Below are positions 1 to 5,965 of a DNA stretch of 7,758 bases, piece after piece. The stretch covers positions 1 through 7,758 of the forward strand of contig RFJN01000364.1 of assembly GCA_003694875.1 (NCBI GenBank). Direction: 5' to 3'. Each line of letters begins with the position of its first letter. The first letter of the stretch is position 1. Below the pieces are notes generated by a model, which saw only the letters and a program-made list of their open reading frames with translations, was not told the DNA's origin and searched no databases. The position numbers were made by a program, and so were the translations under genes. Source of the DNA: Planctomycetota bacterium (lineage in GTDB: Bacteria; Planctomycetota; J058; J103).

Positions 1-203
1 CCGGCCAGCTGCGCGCGAAGGGCAGCGGCGGGATCGAGGGCCGGATCGTGCTGAGGGCGGGACGGGTGCTCGGCGCGTGGGTGACGGGGGGCGGTACGGC
101 CGAGGCCTACGGCGAACGGGCGCTCGCCGCGCTGCGACAGTGGCGCTCGGGGCGGTTCGAGGTGTGGCTGCGGCACAGCGGCGCCGAGCCGGTGGCGGCG
201 TGA
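1..203 (+). CDS. C-terminal part of a DUF4388/PATAN-like domain protein (5' end outside window)
   Basis: The frame is open from the window edge to a TGA at 201-203 and gives 66 complete codons. The peptide has the pattern of the end of a DUF4388 (PATAN-like) domain: a glycine, then GRIVLRAGRVLGAW, then GERALAALRQW and a final SGRFEVW. This matches the family layout of a hydrophobic strand, a 'G-R-hydrophobic-hydrophobic-x-A' turn, a 'G-E-x-A-hydrophobic' helix and a closing 'W-x-x-G-x-F' motif. DUF4388 domains are usually found in gliding, response-regulator or other signalling proteins; no specific role can be given from this fragment. The last 35 codons including the stop (from 99) recur at 1347-1451, beyond the DUF3800 gene, with only synonymous changes. 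The family call rests on a short stretch and is moderate; that the frame is coding is supported by those synonymous-only differences. Confidence 0.6.
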   Translation, partial: GQLRAKGSGGIEGRIVLRAGRVLGAWVTGGGTAEAYGERALAALRQWRSGRFEVWLRHSGAEPVAA

Positions 204-208
204 GCGGG
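99..208 (+). repeat. Left copy of 110-bp direct repeat
   Basis: This block matches 1347-1456 at a constant offset of 1248 bp. The copies differ at three positions: A116 versus G1364, A137 versus G1385 and G197 versus T1445 (107 of 110 identical). In the reading frame of the DUF4388-like gene, all three fall on third codon positions and are silent (Glu, Arg, Ala). The repeat runs from a GCC codon within the domain, through the stop codon at 201-203, to five bases past it. This left copy is joined to the rest of the host gene. Confidence 0.95.
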
Positions 209-209
209 T

Positions 210-228
210 CGCACGGATCTCCCGTGCG
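210..228. terminator. 7-bp GC-rich hairpin between convergent gene ends
   Basis: CGCACGG and CCGTGCG pair perfectly around a five-base loop (ATCTC). The hairpin starts seven bases after the stop of the DUF4388-like gene and lies between it and the stop of the oppositely oriented DUF3800 gene. No T-run follows on either strand, so if it ends transcription it is an atypical, possibly bidirectional terminator. It lies just inside the insert, beyond the repeat. The structure is seen directly; the function is inferred. Confidence 0.4.
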
Positions 229-291
229 TGGCCTTCGGTGCGGTGTGACGTCCCGATAGAGCGGAGGCGGGCTGCGACGCTGTGCGACCGG

Positions 292-320
292 TTGACGGCG
301 AGGGGTTCGTTACCGATACT
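292..320 (+). promoter_or_regulatory. Candidate sigma70-like promoter reading into the DUF3800 gene antisense
   Basis: TTGACG (292-297, five of six consensus bases) is followed after 17 bases by GATACT (315-320, four of six). The spacing is optimal. A transcript would start near 327 and run antisense through the 3' end of the DUF3800 gene (392 onward). No convincing plus-strand coding frame follows. It could drive an antisense or small RNA, or be chance. Confidence 0.3.
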
Positions 321-391
321 GTGCCGTGGAGGCTCGGCCCAGGGAATGCTCCGATCGCGGACGCTCCCGACGGCGTTGCCTCCTTCGCCTT

Positions 392-1282
392 TTAACGTTC
401 AACACCCCGGGGTTCGTGTGGATCCGGAACGTACACGATACCGTACGTGCGGAACGTCTGGCCGCCACGACTTACCGCGCCCCGGAACTGCAGTTGTGCG
501 AGCCAGTCGCCGTAGCGCTTCGCGATCTCGGGTCGGGTTCCGGCCTGCATTCCGCGTCGTGGAAGACGGAATCCCCAGTTGATGCAGTAAATGGCTAGGT
601 CGGCAGCCTGGAGCGGGTACGTCATTTCCGACGACACGAAGAACGGAGTCGGAACGATCCACGTAGCACGGCGGCGGCCGGGCTGGGTGCGACGAAAGTA
701 GGATTGCAGACGACGGACGAAGCGTCTGTCCTCGTTCTTCTCGCATTCGTCCATCACCAACAGGCCGTGTTGTTTCTTCGATTGAAGGAAATAGAAGTAG
801 CGCTCGAGAAGGAAAACATGGTCCTTTCGGAGGTATAGTGGGTGCGCACCGCTTGAGCAGCGGGCGACGCCTCTTGGAATCGCGGCTGCGAACAGAGAGG
901 CGTCGTGCTCGCGCAGCAACTCAAAGACCCCCGTTGCCATCTCGAGGCATGCCTGCCCGTACGCCGTGAATTCGACCCGTCGTGGAGTTTCCTTGCGCAG
1001 GCCGCGCTGCAGGAACGATCGACAGTGCAAGCGGCGATCCTCGTCCGCAAGCGGTGCTTGCTGGGAAGCCCACCGGAAACGGTCCTTGTCGAGGAGCCGG
1101 CATCCTTTGAGTTCGGCACCGAAACGGTCGAGCGGCGCGCCGAACGAGTGGATTTCGCGCTGCTGCATGGCCTGAACGAACGGCCAGAGCTTGGAGGCGT
1201 GCAGGACCACTCCCCCGCGGACTTCATACGGCATCGAACGGTGGTCGTGTCCGCTCTCGTCCAGAAACAGGAGGTAGCTCAT
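392..1282 (-). CDS. DUF3800 domain protein, accessory, possible metal-dependent nuclease-like fold
   Basis: The 296-residue protein has the hallmarks of the uncharacterised DUF3800 family: an N-terminal FLDESG motif (Asp8, Glu9), an AELKG motif (Glu57), a buried-strand motif LLVMDE (Asp178, Glu179) and a late PLQAAD motif (Gln225, Asp228). Length is near the top of the usual range and the gene looks intact. Spaced acidic residues at strand ends suggest a divalent-metal site of RNase H-like type; that is inference, and no activity is established here. No signal peptide or membrane segment is visible. ATG at 1282 is the only in-frame start, since an in-frame TAG lies nine codons upstream. Its ribosome site is weak: GGAGG (1302-1306) is 19 bases away. 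TTGCAA (1335-1340) with TTAGGA (1311-1316) is a poor promoter candidate. Positions 721-840 are only about 48% GC, unlike neighbouring genes, which indicates transfer. The gene is bracketed by 110-bp direct repeats. Confidence 0.85.
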   Translation of the reverse strand: MSYLLFLDESGHDHRSMPYEVRGGVVLHASKLWPFVQAMQQREIHSFGAPLDRFGAELKGCRLLDKDRFRWASQQAPLADEDRRLHCRSFLQRGLRKETPRRVEFTAYGQACLEMATGVFELLREHDASLFAAAIPRGVARCSSGAHPLYLRKDHVFLLERYFYFLQSKKQHGLLVMDECEKNEDRRFVRRLQSYFRRTQPGRRRATWIVPTPFFVSSEMTYPLQAADLAIYCINWGFRLPRRGMQAGTRPEIAKRYGDWLAQLQFRGAVSRGGQTFRTYGIVYVPDPHEPRGVER

Positions 1283-1316
1283 GCGTCCCGCCGAGTACGT
1301 GCCTCCGGCATCCTAA

Positions 1317-1451
1317 CGACCGCCCTTGACGGTGTTGCAAATCGCCGCCGAGGCCTACGGCGAGCGGGCGCTCGCCGCGCTGCGGCAGTGGCGCTCGGGG
1401 CGGTTCGAGGTGTGGCTGCGGCACAGCGGCGCCGAGCCGGTGGCTGCGTGA
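1317..1451 (+). pseudogene. Detached 3' fragment of the DUF4388-like gene
   Basis: The frame ending at TGA 1449-1451 encodes the same last 34 residues as the gene at 1-203 (AEAYGERALAALRQW through the terminal EPVAA). Homology stops at 1347. Upstream the frame continues with unrelated codons to an in-frame TAA at 1314-1316, so the N-terminal part of the domain and protein is absent. A GTG at 1332 could in principle start a ~39-residue peptide, but no ribosome site is evident. It is best read as a leftover or duplicated 3' end rather than a working gene. It ends 12 bp from the guaA stop codon, probably the ancestral junction. Confidence 0.8.
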
Positions 1452-1456
1452 GCGGG
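1347..1456 (+). repeat. Right copy of 110-bp direct repeat
   Basis: Partner of 99-208, at 97% identity with three silent differences. Before 1347 the sequences are unrelated (the left copy has GGCGGTAC where this one has GCAAATC). After 1456 they also part at once, with guaA beginning eight bases later. The sharp edges and coding-only divergence argue that the repeat came from two versions of one gene end rather than from a low-complexity match. Confidence 0.95.
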
Positions 1457-1463
1457 CTGCTGC

Positions 1464-3011
1464 TCACTCCCACTCGATCGTGCCCGGCGGCTTCGAGGTG
1501 ATGTCGTAGGTGACGCGGTTGATGCCCGCCACCTCGTTGACGATCCGGTGCGCGATCCGTGCGAGCAGCTCGTGCGGCAGCCGCGCCCAGTCGGCGGTCA
1601 TGCCGTCCTCGCTCTCGACCACCCGCAGCACGCACACGCTCTCGTAGGTGCGCCGATCGCCCATCACACCCACGCTGCGCACCGGCAGCAGCACCGCGAA
1701 GCTCTGCCACACCCGGTCGTGCCACTGGCTGTCGCGCATCTCCTCGAGCACGATCGCGTCCGCCGCGCGCAGGATCTCGAGCCGCTGCGCGGTCACCTCC
1801 CCGACGATCCGCACCGCGAGCCCGGGGCCGGGAAACGGCTGGCGGCGAGTGATCTCCGGCGGCAGCCCGAGCTCGTCCCCGATCCGCCGGACCTCGTCCT
1901 TGAAGAGGTGGCGCAGCGGCTCCACGAGCTCGAAACCGAGCCGTTCCGGCAGTCCGCCGACGTTGTGGTGGCTCTTGATCCGCGCGGTGGGACCGCCGTG
2001 CGGTGCGGTGCTCTCCACCACGTCCGGATAGAGCGTGCCCTGCGCGAGAAACCGCGCCCCCTCGATCGAGCGCGCCTGCTCGGTGAACACGTCGATGAAG
2101 GTGTGCCCGATCCGGATGCGCTTCTCCTCGGGGTCGGTGACCCCGCGCAACCGCTCGAGAAAGCGCTCGGCGGCGTCGACGCAGCGGAAGTCGAGGCCGA
2201 ACTGGCCCGAGAACGTCTGCTGGACGTGTACCGCCTCGCCGGCGCGCAACAGGCCGTTGTCGACGAAGATGCAGCTCGATCGGTCCCCGATCGCGCGCTG
2301 CAGCAGCACCGCCACCACCGCGCTGTCGACCCCGCCCGACAGCCCGCACACCACCCGCCCCCGCTCGCCGACCTGCGCGCGGATCTCGGCGATCGCGGTC
2401 TCGATCGTCGCGCTCGGCGTCCAGTCGCAGCGCAGCCCCGCCACCTCGAGCAGGAAGTTGCGCAGCATCCAGCCCCCTTCCGGGGTGTGGCTCACCTCGG
2501 GGTGGAACTGCACCCCGTACAGCGGCCGGTGCTCGTGGCGCACCGCCGCGATCGGGCAGCCCGGCGTGCGCGCGATCGAGCGGAAGCCGCGCGCGATCTC
2601 GAGCACCCGGTCGCAATGCGACATCCACACCGTGGTCTCGGGCGGCAGGCCGCGAAAGAGCGGGTCGGTGGTGTCGAGCGCGATGCGGGTGCGGCCGTAC
2701 TCGTGCTCGCTGCCCTGGCGCACCCCGCCGCCGAGCGCATGCACGAGCAACTGCATGCCGTAGCAGATCCCGAGCACCGGAAGGTCCGCCTCGAGGATCG
2801 CCGGATCGAGCTGCGGGGCGTCGTCGGCATAGCACGAGGCGGGGCCACCGGAGAGCACCACCGCGGCCACGTCGCGGCGCCGCAGCTCGGCGAGCGGGGT
2901 GTCGTGCGGCAGGATCAGCGAGAAGGCGTGATGCTCGCGCAGCCGGCGCGCGATCAGCTGGGTGTACTGCGAGCCGAAGTCGAGCACCGCGACCGGGCTG
3001 GTGGGGGGCAT
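1464..3011 (-). CDS. guaA: GMP synthase (glutamine-hydrolysing)
   Basis: This enzyme converts XMP, glutamine and ATP to GMP in the cytoplasm, the last step of guanine nucleotide synthesis. The 515-residue product has all expected parts. The class I glutamine amidotransferase domain (about 1-190) carries the nucleophile Cys83 in GICYGMQ and the His170/Glu172 pair in QFHPEVSH. The ATP pyrophosphatase domain carries the P-loop LSGGVDS (224-230) and VDNGLLR. The C-terminal dimerisation/XMP-binding part ends in the canonical GTIEWE. Length is close to the ~525-residue norm. The start is ATG at 3011, with AGGA seven bases upstream. It follows guaB by 24 bp and is almost certainly co-transcribed with it. 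Its stop lies 12 bp from the stop of the DUF4388-like fragment, and I see no hairpin plus T-run terminator after it. Confidence 0.98.
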   Translation of the reverse strand: MPPTSPVAVLDFGSQYTQLIARRLREHHAFSLILPHDTPLAELRRRDVAAVVLSGGPASCYADDAPQLDPAILEADLPVLGICYGMQLLVHALGGGVRQGSEHEYGRTRIALDTTDPLFRGLPPETTVWMSHCDRVLEIARGFRSIARTPGCPIAAVRHEHRPLYGVQFHPEVSHTPEGGWMLRNFLLEVAGLRCDWTPSATIETAIAEIRAQVGERGRVVCGLSGGVDSAVVAVLLQRAIGDRSSCIFVDNGLLRAGEAVHVQQTFSGQFGLDFRCVDAAERFLERLRGVTDPEEKRIRIGHTFIDVFTEQARSIEGARFLAQGTLYPDVVESTAPHGGPTARIKSHHNVGGLPERLGFELVEPLRHLFKDEVRRIGDELGLPPEITRRQPFPGPGLAVRIVGEVTAQRLEILRAADAIVLEEMRDSQWHDRVWQSFAVLLPVRSVGVMGDRRTYESVCVLRVVESEDGMTADWARLPHELLARIAHRIVNEVAGINRVTYDITSKPPGTIEWE

Positions 3012-3035
3012 GGGGGGGTCCTCGCAAGGGCTCGC

Positions 3036-4571
3036 TCAGCGCCGCGGCCGCCGGCGGCCCGGCTGCGGTGGGGGTTCGTAGGAGAACAGACCGTGCACGT
3101 TGCCCTCGATCTGTGCGGCGGGGCTGCGGCGCTCGAAGCGCAGCTCGCCGTCGTGCAGCCGCGCATGCAGCGTCGCGAGATCGCGACAGCCGAGGTCCTG
3201 CAGCGCATGCCGCAGCCCCTGCAGCACGTACGGCACGTAGTCGAGCACCGACCCCTTGTCGACCACCGTGCCGCTCACCCCCTGCGCTACCCGGATGCGC
3301 TGCTCGTCCGCGAAGTAGCGCTTGCCGCCACCGCGCTCCATGGCCTCGAGCGACGCCATGCCGCGGTAGCGCTTGACCCGCACCCCGTTCTCGTAGAAGT
3401 ACTCGCCGGGCGCCTCCTCGGTGCCGGCGAGCATGGAGCCGAGCATGGCGCACGCTCCCCCCACCGCGAGCGCCTTGACGAGGTGGCCGATGCTGCGCAC
3501 CCCCCCGTCGGCCACCACTGGCACGTCGTGTTGCGCGGCGTAGGTGGCGGTGTGGTAGACCGCGGTCGCCTGCGCACGTCCCACCGCCATGGTCTCCTGG
3601 GTGATGCAGATCGAGCCCGGCCCCATGCCGACGCGCAGGGCGTCCACCCCCGCCTCGATCAGGTGCTGCGCCTGGCGGCGGGTCACGACGTTTCCGCCCA
3701 TCACATCCACCTCGGGGTGGCGTTCCTTGATGTAGCGGATCGTCTCGATCTGGTAGCGCGAATCGCCCTGCGCCGCGTCGATCACGATCAGGTTGACCCC
3801 GGCCTCGACGAGGGCGTCGATCCGCTCGCGGTCGTGCTCGCGCGTCGACACCGCTGCCCCGACCTTGAGCCGCTTGGTGTGCTTCTCCTTGGTGGCGTCG
3901 GGGAACTCCCGGTTCTTCAGCAGGTCGGTGCGTGTCACGAGCGCCACGAGCCGCCCCTCGCTGTCGACGATCGGCAGCTTGCCCTTCTTCGAGCGGCGCA
4001 GGATTTCGTTGGCCTCCTCGAGGCTCACCCCCTTGCGCGCCCACAGGAGATCGCGGGTCATGACCTCGCGCAGCGGACGGCTGCGGTCGGGCTCGAGATC
4101 GATGTCGCGGTTGGTGACGAGGCCCACGAGCCGTGAGCCGAGGCGCCCGTCCTCGGTGATCGGGATCGAGCTGAAGCCGTGCCGCTCTTTGATCCGATCG
4201 ACATCGGCGATCGTGTTCTCGGGCGCGAGGCAGACCGGATCGGTGATGAAACCGTTCTCGAAGCGCTTGACCCGGCGCAGCTCGGCGACCTGCTCCTCGA
4301 TCGTGTTGTTGTAGTGGATCACCCCGATCCCGCCGAGCAGCGCGAGTCGGATCGCCATGGTGGACTCGGTCACGGTGTCCATGGGCGAGCTCACGATCGG
4401 CGCCCGCAGGGTGATGTTGCGCGAGACGCGGGTGTGCAGCTGCACCGCGTCGACCGGGAAGTCGATATGGCCCGGCAGCAGGATCAGATCGTCGTACGTC
4501 AGCCCCTGGCCGGCTTCGGAAAAGAAGCGGCGCGCGTCGAGGCCATCGAGGGGAGTGGGGTTGGTGGGCAC
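3036..4571 (-). CDS. guaB: Inosine-5'-monophosphate dehydrogenase, animal-like type
   Basis: The enzyme oxidises IMP to XMP with NAD+, the committed step to GMP. The product is 511 residues from a GTG start at 4571, preceded by AGGAGA with an eight-base gap. This start places the conserved GLTYDDLILLPG near residue 23, as in known IMPDHs; the longer frame upstream is GC-driven. The catalytic loop GSICITQE has Cys322. Two CBS domains (about 107-235) interrupt the barrel, and the flap Arg-Tyr dyad is Arg418-Tyr419. Many features match animal IMPDH rather than E. coli-type GuaB: RHGF..IPIT, RSKKGKLPIV, ALRVGMG (Arg313), VAQGVSG (Gln430), and a C-terminus of GELRFERRS..AQIEGNVH..FSYE. The end carries an extra basic, proline-rich tail (PPPQPGRRRPRR). 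It is first in an operon with guaA. The function is secure; the origin of the animal-like type is not resolved. Confidence 0.97.
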   Translation of the reverse strand: MPTNPTPLDGLDARRFFSEAGQGLTYDDLILLPGHIDFPVDAVQLHTRVSRNITLRAPIVSSPMDTVTESTMAIRLALLGGIGVIHYNNTIEEQVAELRRVKRFENGFITDPVCLAPENTIADVDRIKERHGFSSIPITEDGRLGSRLVGLVTNRDIDLEPDRSRPLREVMTRDLLWARKGVSLEEANEILRRSKKGKLPIVDSEGRLVALVTRTDLLKNREFPDATKEKHTKRLKVGAAVSTREHDRERIDALVEAGVNLIVIDAAQGDSRYQIETIRYIKERHPEVDVMGGNVVTRRQAQHLIEAGVDALRVGMGPGSICITQETMAVGRAQATAVYHTATYAAQHDVPVVADGGVRSIGHLVKALAVGGACAMLGSMLAGTEEAPGEYFYENGVRVKRYRGMASLEAMERGGGKRYFADEQRIRVAQGVSGTVVDKGSVLDYVPYVLQGLRHALQDLGCRDLATLHARLHDGELRFERRSPAAQIEGNVHGLFSYEPPPQPGRRRPRR

Positions 4572-4627
4572 GGGGCGGTCTCCTGTCGAAGGGCGGCGGC
4601 GGTCGGCCGTGGCCGTCCGCGCTGGGG

Positions 4628-4644
4628 ACGGCGGTGGTCGCCGT
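4628..4644 (-). promoter_or_regulatory. Hairpin in guaB leader
   Basis: ACGGCG and CGCCGT pair perfectly around a five-base loop in the predicted guaB 5' leader, about 57 bases before the GTG. There is no T-run, so a classical attenuator is unlikely. In GC-rich DNA such stems can arise by chance. Confidence 0.2.
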
Positions 4645-4694
4645 GTCGCGGCGGACGGCACGGGGTTGGTTCGACGCGCGCGCCGTGGAGGCAG

Positions 4695-4723
4695 ACGGTA
4701 TTCGGCGCCGGCCCGGCGGTCAA
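4695..4723 (-). promoter_or_regulatory. Candidate promoter of guaB-guaA
   Basis: On the minus strand TTGACC (4723-4718, five of six consensus bases) is followed after 17 bases by TACCGT (4700-4695, three of six). A start near 4688 would give a leader of about 117 bases. The -35 box lies within a short palindrome, GCGGT-CA-ACCGC (4716-4727), a possible operator half-site pair. Prediction from sequence only. Confidence 0.35.
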
Positions 4724-4760
4724 CCGCGAGTGGCGGGGGCGGGGTGCGAGGTGCGTTCGA

Positions 4761-4790
4761 TTGCGGGCTGTGGCCGGCCTGACGTATCAT
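4761..4790 (+). promoter_or_regulatory. Candidate promoter of the moxR-DUF58-batA operon
   Basis: TATCAT (4785-4790, five of six consensus bases) lies 18 bases downstream of TTGCGG (4761-4766). It stands out as an AT-rich hexamer in a very GC-rich region. A start near 4797 would leave a leader of about 113 bases before the ATG at 4910. Confidence 0.4.
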
Positions 4791-4830
4791 GCCCCGCCCT
4801 CCGGCCGGAGGTGCGAGGCGGCCGGTGCGC

Positions 4831-4853
4831 GCCCCGGCCAACGGGGCCGGGGC
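4831..4853 (+). promoter_or_regulatory. Perfect 9-bp GC hairpin in the moxR-like gene leader
   Basis: GCCCCGGCC (4831-4839) pairs perfectly with GGCCGGGGC (4845-4853) across a five-base loop. It sits 56 bases before the ATG and leaves the ribosome site free. No T-run follows, so it may stabilise or pause the transcript rather than terminate it. The stem is seen directly; the role is inferred. Confidence 0.4.
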
Positions 4854-4909
4854 CGGCTTCGTACCGTGTGCCGGGTGGCGGGGGCGAACCGAGCGGAGAG
4901 GAGTGCTGC

Positions 4910-5959
<1,050 letters not shown>

Positions 5960-5965
5960 CGCGCC

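Larger units (their letters stand above)
4572..4909. other. Divergent intergenic region between guaB and the moxR-like gene
   Basis: This 338-bp GC-rich stretch separates two divergent operons and holds no convincing gene of its own. The open frames through it lack ribosome sites and are extensions of guaB or the moxR-like gene. It contains a candidate promoter for each operon (4695-4723 minus, 4761-4790 plus) and hairpins in both leaders. I see no purine riboswitch aptamer in the guaB leader. Confidence 0.7.

Noticed and set aside
391..403. Integron-like core sites (GTTCAAC at 397-403 and GTTAGGA on the minus strand near 1311-1317) around the DUF3800 gene
   Set aside because: The second site misses the consensus pyrimidine and the first lies inside the coding sequence. 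No paired attC fold is visible, and a 110-bp coding repeat is not expected from cassette insertion.
238..598. Two overlapping plus-strand frames between the DUF4388-like gene and the DUF3800 gene
   Set aside because: They have no ribosome site or recognisable motif and run antisense into the DUF3800 coding region, which is clearly the real gene.
209..1346. Insertion sequence or transposon with terminal inverted repeats
   Set aside because: The inner edges next to the two repeats share no inverted match, and the 110-bp direct repeat is far longer than a normal target duplication. The only gene is DUF3800, which is not a known transposase.
1279..4136. Very long open frames overlapping guaA and guaB, one in another minus-strand frame (1279-4044) and one antisense (1548-4136)
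   Set aside because: They are Arg/Ala/Gly/Pro- or His-rich and show no domain pattern. They fully overlap guaA and guaB, whose products are unmistakable, and are what strong third-position GC bias produces.
4572..4688. Purine riboswitch upstream of guaB
   Set aside because: The leader is extremely GC-rich and shows none of the conserved pyrimidine-rich junction or loop sequences of purine aptamers.
4572..4841. N-terminal extension of IMPDH to an ATG at 4841
   Set aside because: The extra 90 residues are low-complexity Arg/Pro/Ala sequence. The GTG at 4571 has a good ribosome site and gives the N-terminus expected from family alignment.
4634..4909. N-terminal extension of the MoxR ATPase to an ATG at 4634
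   Set aside because: The extension has no family similarity and covers the candidate promoter and leader hairpin. ATG 4910 has a strong ribosome site and gives normal family length.
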